A program made the translations under genes and the position numbers. The notes beneath the pieces were generated by a model that made no database searches, was not told the DNA's origin, and worked only from the letters and a program-made list of their open reading frames with translations. Shown here piece after piece: positions 46,027-58,406 of a DNA stretch of 64,000 nt (the first letter of the stretch is position 1; the number at the start of each line of letters is the position of its first letter). Origin of the DNA: Gamarada debralockiae (taxonomy: Eukaryota; Ascomycota; Leotiomycetes; Helotiales; Hyphodiscaceae); assembly GCA_002803225.1 (NCBI GenBank), contig NXFV01001251.1, positions 1-64,000 on the forward strand. Direction: 5' to 3'.

Positions 46027-48393
46027 CTAGTTCATTATCTCCCTATCCAACTCAGCCTTCTCCATAACAGCATCTTCAAATTCATCACCGGTCGTAACTG
46101 CATCAGTATCATCTTCCGTCCCAGTCGCGCTCCCAGCATCTGCGTCATCCTTCCTGAGCAGACTTCTCATATCATCTTCGCTCAATATGCTCTCAATGCT
46201 GCCCCTTCGAATGCCCACTCTGGTCTCTCTTCTACCTCGTTCTATCATTCGCTCGATTTTCATTCTGTTCGCTATGAACTTGAGCTTTGGGAAGCAACTC
46301 TGTTGGCCTACATGCAACATTCTTCCTAATTGCTTGGGATTTGGATCACTCAATATTCGCCAGAAATCCGAGATGACGGATCGTGGCCAGATGGTGATTG
46401 TGCCGGAAAATTGCTGCAGCCAGATCTCACTCCAGTCTTGCCCCAAAGGCCGAGGGAGTAATTCCAAGTGTCTGAGCACCTTGAGCCACTTATTTAAGTC
46501 TAACTTCAGGTATTGCTCCGTAGCAGAGCCCAGAAAGCCGCCTCGCCAGCCGCGCCCTTTTCTGTGTGTGACGGGTTGGCCAACGGAGCCGCGCGAGGAG
46601 AAAAAGAAGAGATTGATGTGAGGATTGACCTGACTGACAATGCTGAAGTTGACATTGAAGTGAAGATTCAATGCTTTCAGCGGTATGTCTGTTCGCAGGC
46701 TGCCATCCTTCCATTTGTGGCCGAATGAGTAAGGGACAAGATTGCCTTCTCTAGTCTTCATCATCAACACCACTGGGTTCAAAATCCCAGGCACAGCTGC
46801 CGAAGCGAGAACGGCTGACCATATCACACAGTCTGGGCTGGTGAGATAGTTGGTCAATATCGTCGGAGAGTGAGGATCCGCTGGAACACAAGAGACATTC
46901 AGGATCCTTCCAGTTCTCTCGTACGCTTCCCGGAAGGTCATACTTCCTCTGCAAAACCAACTGCATCTTCGAGCCCAATCTAGGGAATCGAATCTAGCTC
47001 CTGTTTTCCACCATCTTGGGCCCCAGACGGAGAATGGTTCCGAGCAGGCATTTATCCGTCCAGCGAGCGCTGGGACAAGCAGTGCCTTCAATTCTTCGTT
47101 CGTTCGTGTAGCGACTAATGCCGCTACTAGAGCTCCGCCAGAAGTACCTGTGATGACCTCTGGCAACAGATCTGCATCCAACAGAGCCTTAACCACTCCA
47201 AAATGGTAGTATGCGAATGAGGCACCTCCTGACAAACATAGAGCTGTTCTTCCGAAATTAGTATGCATTCGTTTGAATAGTGTCCGTTTCTCTTCCGCTT
47301 CAAGTTGGTTCGTCTTGATCAGGATCATAATTCCTCTCTCGACTACAGCTGTCAGTGACTGGGGTGCCTTTGAAGACCGGGCACCTATACCTTCATCAAT
47401 GAATTCCTGAACTAGGTCCTTCGTCCCATAATAAGTCTGTGAATACAGCCTGGAGTTCTCCACCCCCACGAAATTATTCTTCACGCACGCCTCGATCAGC
47501 GCCTTCAAGTCATCAATTGCTTTCGATCTTCTCCCTATCCCATTTTCTTTCGCTCCATTCTTCTCCTCTTCCTCGACCTTCCGTCTGCATTTGCGAATCT
47601 GGTCCAGTACTCTTCGTACAGTCTTGTGATCGTAATATGCGTATGCATCCTCGGCTTTCCACTTGTCGTTCCCAAGAAATGTATCCAGTTCCTTCGCCAC
47701 CGCTACCCAATCCGCATAATTCGTCGTAGCGTGTAGTTTTTTCCTTAGCTTCTCTCGTTTGCCTCTCCACGCTATAAAGTGTTCTGCAAGCCATCAGCTC
47801 AAATCACCATTTGAACAGACCGCCACTCTGTTCCAAGAAAAAAAAAAGAATCACATACCGTACAACCAAATGTATAATCTCGTAAGCAAATAGCTCACCC
47901 CCAGACCCACCACCCACGCAGACACAATACCCAACAGCGGCCATTTCAATAGCGTATATAAGTACCCCTCCCTCGTCTCATCTCTACTCCTCCTCGGAGT
48001 CCTGGGTCCCTTCTTCTTATCACCCCTCCTCCTGCCTTTCCCCCCTAGCTTCTTCGGATTAACAGGCGCCCAATCATTCTGCGCCGTAATAAACAGACTG
48101 CTCTGACTCGTGCTCCCTCCTACCTTACTCCGTGTACTATCAATACTCGTGCGGCTTGGGCTCGTACCACCATTCTTCGAGATCGAAGGGGAGCGCGTAA
48201 TTGACGATGTAGACTGAATAGGCGAGAGATCGTCTGTCGAAGGAGAGGGATCGGGAGCAGAGAGAGCTTGCGCAAAAGCTTGGAGGTCTGCTTCGGAGAT
48301 GAACTCGCGCTTGAAGTCGGGGAGAAGGTCCTCGTCGTAGCCTTCTGGAGAGAGGGGCGAGGGCCCGTCGGTGGAGTGGCGGAGATCTGCCAT
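46027..48393 (-). CDS. Membrane-anchored patatin-like phospholipase / triacylglycerol lipase
   Basis: Two exons, complement(join(46027..47783,47859..48393)), 763 residues from ATG 48393 (MADLRHSTDGPSPLSPEG). The N-terminus is disordered and Ser-rich, followed by a Lys/Arg-rich stretch. One membrane span follows (about 152-175, LLGIVSAWVVGLGVSYLLTR). Then comes the region preceding patatin in fungal Tgl-type lipases (DUF3336-like, with DYADWVAVAKELD-type sequence and VENSRLYSQTYYGTKDLVQE). The patatin domain has the Gly-rich oxyanion motif LCLSGGASFAYYHFG, the nucleophile elbow GTSGG (about residue 390) and the dyad Asp in WKDGSLRTDIP. The C-terminus is acidic. Related fungal proteins act on lipid droplets or ER as acylglycerol/phospholipid hydrolases; the substrate is not established here. 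Confidence 0.9.
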
Positions 48394-49007
48394 TTTCGCA
48401 GACGTTATGTTTTGTGTAGGCACGAAGTATGGGGAAACATTGCGTTCGTGGAGTGGGTTTCGGTCTTTTGGGAGTTATGTTGGTTTTATTTCGGAGTTTG
48501 TTGAGAATGAAGCTCAGCCGATAAGGTTCGTATGACGTACGGCGAAGTCCACAAGGGCAAATTCCGGGTGGAATTGAACACGGAGTCAGAACTTGAAGTT
48601 GTTCAAGACTTTTGGAAATTTTTGAACTTGGGGTGCAGGATTTTTGTGGATGCAGTACTGCATATGCAGTCGAGAACCAGGATGTACTGCTAGAAATGGT
48701 TGGTTTTCGAGTTGTTAGATACAATGTCAAGCGGGGCTGATAGTGACTGCAGCCAACGTTCACGTCCACATTAAGGGCTTGATGAGTAGCCGCGGTCTTT
48801 TGAAGAGAGAAAAGTCTTGATCGCAATACTATGCTGGGTACAAACACGTTGGCCGATTCAGAATGATTATGGACTCCAGAAGTCTTCCAAAACCCTGCCA
48901 AAAAAGCATGGAAAATGGCCTTTGTAAAACTCCGCCCATCGTGATATTCTCCGTGAAGAAACTCTCCTCTCGTTTCACCTCCTTCCCCATCGCCTTTCGT
49001 GCAGCAT
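48394..49007. other. Intergenic between patatin gene and SAR1
   Basis: Promoter of the patatin gene and 3' flank of SAR1 (both minus strand). No gene seen. Confidence 0.45.
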
Positions 49008-49939
<932 letters not shown>

Positions 49940-50337
49940 GTTGGGCGGCTGTGTATTGGATGCGGATTTGGTATTAAAGTAAGCACAAAGGTTGTGGGTG
50001 GTTGAAATTATCGTTTCGAAGAAAATGGCCAAGTTTCCTTGAGATACGTCGACAATTAATCTGGCGAAGGCAAGATCTGGAGCCACGCTAGCATTAAGCC
50101 TTGAATATGAGGCCAGCACACTCTACCCATCAGATTCTACCCATCAGCACGTGTATTTGAACAAGTAATCGGTTTATAAAGAACAAGTTTGGTCTTTATT
50201 ATACCACGGCTTGAATTTAAGTAGTGTACCAGATTATGCTTTATTCCTATGAAAAGCCGGTTCATCCTCTTCCAAGTCGCGCATCTTAATTCACGTGAAA
50301 TGGAGCTGACCGCAGATCTCATTAAACCTTGACGGTT
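49940..50337. other. Divergent region between SAR1 and a kinase relic
   Basis: SAR1 promoter on the minus strand. No coding frame supported. Confidence 0.45.
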
Positions 50338-53300
50338 ATGGAACTCACACCTCAATTGCAGCAAATCTGGACGGCGTCAAACATTCAGTTCGAAGATCAG
50401 AAGCGATTTCTTTACCCAGCAACAGTAGCGCATATCTCGACTCGTCGCACCTGGGTGAATAAAGCCAAACACAGCGAAAACAGCACGTCATATGCGACAA
50501 CGATCCCAAGACAAACGGGAAGACTCGACACGAAGTACAAGATGATTATGGAAGAGGTCGGGAGAAGACATGCAATGACAGTGTTTATCACCTTAAGGAT
50601 CGCGACTACATGAGAGTCCGAGTACTCAGAGAGCAAGTCATTGCAGGCAACCCCTTCAATTGGTCATGAAGACATCCGTAAATAATGACGATCGCGATAA
50701 TTTAGGACCTGTGAGCATGGCCACTCTACCCGAATACTCTTTTATTATTCTACTGACACTGAACAGCGTTACCAATTTACATTGAAAATATTCAATCCAG
50801 GAATGAAAGAATTATGTGACGAAGAGATCGATGCTTTCAATGTTTTCAATAATCACCGGGTATGATTCAATATCGAGGTGGATACAGGCACAAGGAGGTT
50901 CAGCCAGTCCACCTTGGAAGGGTGACCGCATCTTCCACTGAATGAAAACTATGGACCACACATAATATTATTCTAGGATATGGAATCGTGATATGGAAGA
51001 ACTTTTTGCTTAGAGAATACTGCCTGTGCTTCAAGACGAAATCGATGAGTTTTGGAAGGGGTTGTTTGAAGTTGCGGAAGCTTTGAAAGTAATCTACAAC
51101 TTTAAGACTCGAAGCTTCGGAACCATTAAAGAATATGCCGGTAAGTACAAATTACGCCTTTCAAACACGCACATCTGACTTTACTAGGTGGCATGGAGAC
51201 ATCAGGCTAGATAATATACTGGAAAACGAAGGGAAATTTAGGCTCGCAGACCTAGGTCTTTACTCATATCCAATGGTAGATTCCGTGGATCGTACAATTA
51301 CATACGGTGAGCACATTCTTATTTCATACTCCATTTTCTTGAAGATCGAATCTGACTAGTTCTGCCAGTTGCCCCAGAGCGATTCCCAACAGGAAGTGAG
51401 AGGAGTAATGTGAACCCAACAATGGACGTTTGGTCTCTGGGGTCCATCTTCTCATTAGCAGCCACTAGGGTATCGTTAGGGTATCAAGGCATTCTACAGT
51501 ACGGCAAGTTACGTGAGAAATCAATCGCCAGCCGCATCCAGAATTTTCTGAAAAACGGATGATCCACTACTAGAGCCAGGTGACTACTTTCACGATGGCT
51601 TGGAAGTGCTGCCGGTGCTGCCAGAGGTCTATAGTTGGCATCGGTATATACGAGCCTCGCTGAGAAAGACAGATCCAGTCACTAGCCTCGTTCTTGAACT
51701 TGTTGACAATCATATGTTGGTTGAAACCGAACGGCGGATGACGTCCTCAGGAATTTTGGACCCAACTCAAGATAGTGATCCAAAGTTTCAGCAAACCTCC
51801 GACACAGGTACCTGGAAATATCATTGACTTCCTGCTTGATTTGGATGGCGAAGCTCCTTCAGGCCTCGTATTCGCGGAGCCCGAGCCTGTCGTTGAGTTG
51901 ACCGCATCAGTCAATACCTTCTTCCAACGTCAAGCTCGGAAACTCAGACGCCGCGGTACTCCTTTGATGAAAACTACTTTTCGCTCAGAGCTCAAGTCCC
52001 CCTTGACCATTCCTCCATTCACAGAGCCCGACAAAAACCAGATTCTACCACTACAACCACCTAATACAACAATCTTTGAATCCCAAGATTCAAAGACCCT
52101 TGCAGCTCACAGAGAACAGTATGGCTGTGAAGATTCTGTCAAAGTCCAAGCAGTTACAGCCTCTATGAGGATTTCTCAATGTGGCTTGGGGGTACGACCA
52201 AGGATTCCAAGACCGATCAACCGAGAGAACTGTTCCAAGCGCGTAAGAACATGAAGAGACGTGAGGCTGAAAGAAGAGGAAAAATCTGTAATCTCGGCGT
52301 TCAAGAAAAGTCCAAAAGATGACCTTCTAGCCTTCCATTATAAAGATCGAGAGATTGTAAGTACCCTCTAATTGGCTCTTTGCCGCTGTAATATAGCTCC
52401 GTGCCAGACTAACATGCGTGCGCCCAGAAATTTTTGATGGACAATGCGGAATCTATGTCAGCTCATTGGGGTAAAGCTGGGTACCTCCTCGAGACTCTCT
52501 TGATGAAGATAGGGAGTCTGGACGATAATAGAATAGACGTCGGTTTTACCCAAGGCAAAGTGAGAATCGAGAACGCGAAAAGTATATCAAGAGCCATGAT
52601 AATCACGGAAGACGCTAAGGTTCTGCCTAGGGCAAGAATTAAGAGAGATATGATGCTCAGTCTCAGCAGTATTTTCGGGGATTACCTTCAATATGCGAAG
52701 ATACGAGACAGGTCTGGCCGAAGTTTGAATAAACTGACCTTCATCATCCTCACGGATGGCCTTGGGAGGATACACACAGCAAAAAGACAGTCAGCCTGGC
52801 CATCATTGATTTCACCCAAGAGCTAGAGGCGGTAATGGGTCGGTCTGTTCCTACGGATCGCCCGTTAAGTATCGAGTTTGTCTAGTTCGGGGACGATCTC
52901 GACGCAACACTGAGGCTCAAACGGATGGAGAATGATTTGGTATCCCACGGATTTCCGTAAGTTCCCCGCCTACTTGATCTCATCCCTTCCGCATCTCCTC
53001 CTCCCTGCTCTCCCCTGGCTCGCCTCCCTTTTCTATGTCATTATTTTGCTCTTCGCTCTCTTCCCCACCACAAACAAGCTAAAGCTCATTTTCCAGTCAT
53101 ATTATCGATATGGAACACTCTACAGGTGACGTGAACAAAATGCTATTAGGAAGCTTCGTTCCAGAATACGACGCGGAGGACGGCGATAGTCACAGTAGTC
53201 TACGAAGACCTAGCACCTTCTCTCGACGACCAACAACGCCAACAGCACAAGGCTCATACGAACAGTGGCAGGCTGTGTATGACGCCTATGTACCTCGGAT

Positions 53301-53436
53301 ACCCAGTCAAGTTTCCCTCACAGACGTCATCTTCGAGGGCAAGAGGCAAGCGCCCGCATCCGCTTGGACAACATCCAAGGATTCGTCTGTCCTCCGATTC
53401 CTTAGTATCCGTCTCGTTGGAGACTTCCTTTACTAG
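50338..53436 (+). pseudogene. Decayed protein-kinase / vWA-like gene
   Basis: The blocks of one large protein are in order but in changing frames. N-lobe: RYQFTLKIFNPGMKELCDEE and GMIQYRG (50766-50885). Linker: EFWKGLFEVAEALKVIYNF (51050). Catalytic loop: WHGDIRLDNILENEGKFRL with LADLGL (HGD and DLG variants; 51188-51265). APE region: APERFPTGSERSNVNPTMDVWSLGSIF (51374-51450). Middle: SLYEDFSMWLGGTTKDSKTD and KEEEKSVISAFKKSPKDDLL. vWA-like domain: LMDNAESMSAHW, LLMKIGSLDDNRIDVGF, TFIILTDGL (52434-52760). Tail: DMEHSTGDVNKMLLGSFVPE (53107). Breaks include TAG at 52885-52887, where the flanks are IEFV and FGDD, frame changes near 52140 and 52770, and stops near 50935-51010. Some GT-AG introns (52357-52430, 52965-53098) are intact. 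The family is known only loosely, from multi-copy fungal kinase-vWA proteins. Confidence 0.7.
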
Positions 53437-53587
53437 TCCTAGATAGGACATGTGGTTTTGGAATACGATGACGAGTTCGCAATTGAGAGATGAGTCCGTA
53501 CTTAGTCAAGGCAAACCGGTTGAGGAGTGCCCCTTGGTCCATAAGATGTTAACCCTTCAGTCCCGTTGAGCGTTTGAATGAGATGAG

Positions 53588-53623
53588 GCCACTAGCCAGG
53601 TCACTAGCCTAGTCACTAGCCTA
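53588..53623. repeat. 12-bp minisatellite, three copies
   Basis: GCCACTAGCCAG, GTCACTAGCCTA, GTCACTAGCCTA in tandem; the last two are identical. Non-coding, just after the kinase relic. Confidence 0.8.
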
Positions 53624-53839
53624 CTTGGGAACTAGGGAGGTATTCCAACGCATAATATTGTTTCCCACATTCAATGATTGGCTAGACGCATCCCCCATCT
53701 CAAACACCAGTCTGGACTTCAGAACTTCATAAGACAAACACATCTATTGCCGATCTTCCAAATCTATACAATAGCCTCCATCCAGCGCCCCAACCGGCAT
53801 CCATTATATGTAACAAATTAGACCTCAATCCAACACAAA

Positions 53840-55039
53840 TCAAGCACTTACTGCCTCCGCTTGCGCAACAAGTCTAGCTCTCCAATCATTACAGACCTCC
53901 TCAAATCCCCCAACCACATCTCCACATACACCCGCACATTCCCTCTTCCCAAGTCTCTCTGACCAGTTTCCCCGCTTCAGCCATCGCTCTCCTTCTTCGC
54001 GGGCATCTTCTTCCTTGCGCATCTCAGCTACCAGTTCTCTGGCACTCTTTAATCGTCGAGTCGCGGTGGTCGTTGTTTGTCTTGACATGTGTAGGGTGTC
54101 AGACAGGTAGTTGATTGTCTGGACCAGATCTGCGGTCAGACTATGTAGTTGTGTTAGGGAGGTGAAAGCGGCTGTTGTAGGTCGAGGCATGGATTCGCCG
54201 AGTGTGACGAGGAGAGGCATCAGATCGTCGATGAATTCTTCACCTGGTGGTAGTGACAAAGGAGAAAATAGTGGGTATGCGAGTGATTGCAGCAATCGTG
54301 TTTGGTGAAGCAGATGTGACGATAATGCAGTATGTGCCGTAATAAGTCTGTCTAGATCAGTATATACTTGGGCGTAGGTCAGGGATACATACCTCGTAGC
54401 TCCGCCCTCAACTCCGGACTGTCCGCCCAAATCCTTCAGTCCCTCTATCACTCTATTCACAACCCCATCTCTATCCGTACCGTTATTCTCAGTTCCTCTC
54501 CGCGCTAGACTCTCCACCATATCCATCCTCGACTGCAGTCCCGGAGGTATTCCCGGTGAATCCAGATCAGAATCACCTCCATAGTCACTCCCATCATACT
54601 CGCTAGGTTGTCTCCGATGGCCTCTGGTGACTGTAGGAGGGGTCAAATTGCTCGGTTTCGACTCGGCTTGTACAGGCGAAGACGTAACATCCACGCCACT
54701 ATCCCTCGTAACTCCTCCATCCTCTCCACCCTCCTGGAAATCCATATCTGGCTCCTCATCTTCGCCCTCACCCTCCTCGTCATCCCACATATCTGCTAAC
54801 TCATCTGCGAGGTTGCCGAGGCCATTTGAAGCAGCCGCAGGTCCCCCGCTGCTAAACACATCTATTCCGATCGAATCCGAGCGGTTCAAGCCATTTCTTT
54901 GGGGCGTGGTAGGGCTATGTATGGAGGTCTTGGAATGTCTCCGCGGGCTGGAGTCGTTGTAGGAGAGGGGCGTTGCAAAAGAGAGGTCGATATTGGAGGG
55001 ATGCCTGCTGTGCTTTGGGGTCCGCGGCGATGAAGGCAT
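53840..55039 (-). CDS. Acidic, Ser/Pro-rich N-terminus with helical C-terminal domain, unknown
   Basis: A single exon of 399 residues from ATG 55039 (MPSSPRTPKHSRHPSNIDLS). The frame stays open upstream without an in-frame ATG. The first 210 residues are disordered: repeated Ser-Pro/Thr-Pro sites (possible kinase targets) and an acidic tract (DDEEGEGEDEEPDMDF). The C-terminal 185 residues are helical, with LITAHTALSSHLLHQTRLLQ, LTADLVQTINYLSDTLHMSR and a charged coiled region (RRLKSARELVAEMRKEEDAR), ending in a WSERLGKRECAGVCGDVV segment. A GTATGT...CTAG stretch inside (41 bp) looks like an intron but would break the frame, so I read through it. I cannot name the family. Confidence 0.75.
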   Translation of the reverse strand: MPSSPRTPKHSRHPSNIDLSFATPLSYNDSSPRRHSKTSIHSPTTPQRNGLNRSDSIGIDVFSSGGPAAASNGLGNLADELADMWDDEEGEGEDEEPDMDFQEGGEDGGVTRDSGVDVTSSPVQAESKPSNLTPPTVTRGHRRQPSEYDGSDYGGDSDLDSPGIPPGLQSRMDMVESLARRGTENNGTDRDGVVNRVIEGLKDLGGQSGVEGGATRYVSLTYAQVYTDLDRLITAHTALSSHLLHQTRLLQSLAYPLFSPLSLPPGEEFIDDLMPLLVTLGESMPRPTTAAFTSLTQLHSLTADLVQTINYLSDTLHMSRQTTTTATRRLKSARELVAEMRKEEDAREEGERWLKRGNWSERLGKRECAGVCGDVVGGFEEVCNDWRARLVAQAEAVSA

Positions 55040-55687
55040 CGTGAGACCGATGGTGAAGGAGTGATAGTCGTCCAGTTTGGCGATTCTCAAGTATTCCCCT
55101 CCAAATGCGTAGCAAAAAGCTCTTGCAATCTTTCTCCCTCTCTCTCGCAGAACGTTGAGCCTTTGAAGATGAACAGCACACGGCAATCGGAATCTCAGAA
55201 CAACACGTGAGAAAGCGCGCCGCCGATGGTGATAAAGGAGCGTATATTATTTTTGTGTTCGGGTCGTGTCGACGTGGAAACGCAGGGTACAGCGATTATT
55301 GCGTTGATGGCATAGTATTAATATGTTAAATATCGACCCCGTGCATTTCGCGATTGGCGGTGGCCCTTGCTTCTCAAGATTACCGCAATGCGCTGTCATA
55401 AACTCATAAATGCCTTTTCTTTTGTTGTTGTGGAGTATCACGTCTCTTAAATGACTCAAAATCATAAAAGAGATGGATACTCCTCTTTAATGGTGGTGTA
55501 GAGGAATGGATGTGGAGTGGATCCTAGAGGAGGAGGCAGGGTGGAATTTTTCAAGGTTGTATATGTCAAATCCGAATTTAGACGCAATCGACAAACAACT
55601 TTGAACCTTCAACCTCGCAGTTAGTCACTCTATATTTGTGAGCGATTGGGATAGGAGGGCCTCCCCTCACGAGATCTCAGATCCAAA
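55040..55687. other. Divergent promoter region
   Basis: Between the divergent unknown gene (minus, ATG 55039) and NatB (plus, ATG 55688). No gene seen. Confidence 0.45.
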
Positions 55688-56313
55688 ATGACTTCCTTGC
55701 GCCCCTTCCACGCCATGGATGTCTTCAAATTCAACCCCACCAACCTCGATCCTCTGACCGAGACATATGACCTGAACTTCTATTTCACTTACCTGGCACA
55801 ATGGCCGCACCTCTTCAACGTCGCAGAAGGCGCTGATGGAACTATTGATGCCTACAGTACATTTGCACCCCTCCCACCAGTCCCGGAAACCCAACTAACA
55901 GACTCACAGTAATGGGCAAAACCGAAGCCTCCCCCTCCTATATGACCTTCAGCGAGCACTACCTCCCCTGGCACGCGCACATCACCGCTTTAACCGTCGC
56001 TCCTCATGCCCGCCGTCTCGGTCTTGCACGCACATTATCCCAATCCTTCGAACACTCCGGAGACGAATATGATGCGTGGTTCGTGGATCTGTTTGTGAGG
56101 AAGAGCAATAAGGTTGCGCAGGCGCTGTATACTGGTATGGGATATAGTGTATATAGGAGGGTGCTGGAATATTATAGCGATGATCCAACGGATGAGACGA
56201 AGGATAGTGAGGATGCGTATGATATGCGGAAACCGTTGAAGAGGGATAAGGAAAGGAAGCATATTAGGAAGAATGGCGAGAGTTTTACGGTGGAGCCGCA
56301 TGAGGTATTTTGA
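55688..56313 (+). CDS. NAA20: N-terminal acetyltransferase B catalytic subunit (Naa20/Nat3)
   Basis: Two exons, join(55688..55856,55910..56313), 190 residues. The 53-bp intron splits the Ile codon of Y-I-M-G-K. The start MTSLRPFHAMDVFKFNPTNL with NLDPLTETYDLNFYFTYLAQWP is the NatB signature. The GNAT fold has HITALTVAPHARRLGLARTL (acetyl-CoA binding R/Q-x-x-G-x-A type, here RRLGLA) and YDAWFVDLFVRKSNKVAQALY, followed by MGYSVYRRVLEYYSDDP. The C-terminus DAYDMRKPLKRDKERKHIRKNGE is typical. NatB acetylates N-termini starting Met-Asp/Glu/Asn/Gln on ribosomes with Naa25. The length is normal and there are no defects. Confidence 0.97.
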
Positions 56314-56962
56314 AGGAATATGGATGGGAGAACAAGGATCAAAGATTGAGGGTCGGTGATGACTCGATCAGGATGGTGGATGTTGGAGATTAGCAAATGT
56401 GTTGAGGCAGCGTTTTGCTGGGTCGCCATTGCTAAGGAAGGGCATCATAATCAGTTGCCACATTCAAGAATAGCATTAGGGAGGAGGGCATAAGATATGG
56501 ATAGGATAGGAGAGCACCGTCTCACGACCTCTGCCCGAGCAGTCAGAGAAAATGCATAAAGAAACATTACTCATTTCTACTGGCAATAAAACGAATAAGT
56601 TCGAAAGGACACACAAAATGACACGATATTGATTCCCAGCAGGAGGCCTACCCCCAAGTGAAAGACCCAGCTGATTACGAAACAAAACGCTGAGAGAACA
56701 ATACTTCACCAGCCCACATAATACAGTCTGTTCCGTGTTGACAATTTCCCCAGTCTCGGCGCGGAGGGAATGAATTAACCGGATGCCATCCAGGACCCCC
56801 CTTTTTTTGTCAGCCTCTTGCCTTAACCACTTTTCCGCAAATCCGCCTCAATAACTAGGTCGTCTTTGTCTTCCATATGAACAAAAACCGTAACGCCCTG
56901 AAGCGGCATGTTTCCCTTTTCCTGATCCCCACCATACTGGCTTCTGTTCTCATTCTGGCTAG
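56314..56962. other. Intergenic
   Basis: 3' flank of NAA20. A poly-T run (CCCCCTTTTTTTG) lies near 56798. No gene supported. Confidence 0.45.
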
Positions 56963-58044
56963 CTACGAACCTGGCCTCCAAACACAGTCATGCTCCTCAA
57001 TCTTAGTTGTAAAGTCAACCAACTTCCCAGGTACGCTCAGATTGCCTTTCTCATCAACCTTTGGATCGTCGCTCAACAAATGCTCCTGTACCGAAGAATC
57101 GTTGGGACACGGCACAGTTGCATCGTCGTTCAACATATGCTCTTTCACTGGGGCATCATTGTGACACGGTGGCGTAGGCTTTTTGTCCAACAGGGTCAAT
57201 CCCCACGTTCTATTCTTCTTCTTCATGCCAATTCTCCCGCTACTCGCCCCACTTGTCTCTCTTTCCACATCCTTGGCTTTCTTCGCGTCCCGATCCATGG
57301 GCTTGGGCTGTGTCTTCTGATTGAGGTTTCCGTTTTCCCTAGCAAGGACTTCGATCCTATCATCGCATTGTTTCTCGATCCTTCTCAACCCTCTTGATAG
57401 TCAAGCAATCTCTGATTCAACAACTGAACTGTATTCTTCTCTCCGAATCGAAACAGTTCTGAGAATCTCCTCGATGCTTTCCTTAAGTCTAGAGCCGAAG
57501 CATTGCTACCTCTCGAGGGAATGCGTGCACTTAGCGAGCGTGACTGATTCTCCTTAGATCTGGATTGACTGCACGATGGAATGGTGCAGCTGCGGTTGTT
57601 ATGCTCGTGTACGCGATCAGACAGCATTCTAACACGTACGCACTGTTGACTCCCCACTTCGCTCAGAGCTTGAAATGTGGCATGTGGAAGGTGGAGGGAG
57701 TGTCGGCCGTTCTTTGACAGGAAGTGATGGATCTTGGATAGCTTGCACATCGAAAGCAGTATCAGCTGTAGTTCGGTTTGATTATAGCTTCGAGCATCGT
57801 GTCAAGCTGGACGACTTCGTCCTGATTTTTGGGTCTGACACCCACAGCGGTGGAGTGGGTGGCTTCGATGCTTCGTTGAGAAATGTCTCCTGTTTGGAGA
57901 CTTCTTGGAGGGCTCTGCATATTGCGATGAGAGTGTGGGGCAACCCAGCGGATTAATATCACCGCTGACCGCGCTAGATGATTGCGTCGGAACTAGAGCG
58001 TTGGGCTTTAGAGTAGTTGATGATCGCCACTGGTAATTGTTCAT
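56963..58044 (-). pseudogene. Hypothetical protein gene interrupted by frame changes
   Basis: Minus-strand blocks: MNNYQWRSSTTLKPNALVPT (from 58044), then RSLQTGDISQRSIEATHSTA, then SARIPSRGSNASALDLRKAS running into RFSELFRFGEKNTVQLLNQR and LLDYQEG (stop at 57385). One base out of phase, the next block is RRIEKQCDDRIEVLARENGN (57388 on) to FTTKIEEHDCVWRPGS (56963). The juncture at 57385-57390 looks like a single-base loss, because helix-like sequence continues on both sides and no intron fits. No family recognised. It could be real with a sequencing error, or decayed. Confidence 0.35.
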
Positions 58045-58406
58045 GGCAGTGGGGAATCATGGGCTGTATCAAGACATTTGATCTCGTATCGGCGTTGTGC
58101 CAGTAGATATATCGCAATGAATGTCTGGAACGGAAATAATGAGTATGACAAAGAGTCGCTAAGCAACTGTGCTCAACGACGTGTTGATTATAATGTTGAA
58201 GAAGAATGGTGGTTCTCGATATCCGAACGACGGAAAGTCAATCGAGGGTCATAATAGGTAATGGAGAAGAAAGGAGCCGCCTAGCATCTTACTTAATCAA
58301 AAATTTGCGTTCTCAATTTTTCACAGGATTCATTTAAGAAACGATGATATACACAGCTGCTGCCTCTATAATTCTCTCATCCTTCACCAAATCCGAAGTC
58401 GCTCCT

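Noticed and set aside
54380..54420. GTATGT...CTAG stretch inside the gene at 53840-55039 as an intron
   Set aside because: The stretch is 41 bp, not a multiple of three; removing it would break an otherwise continuous frame.
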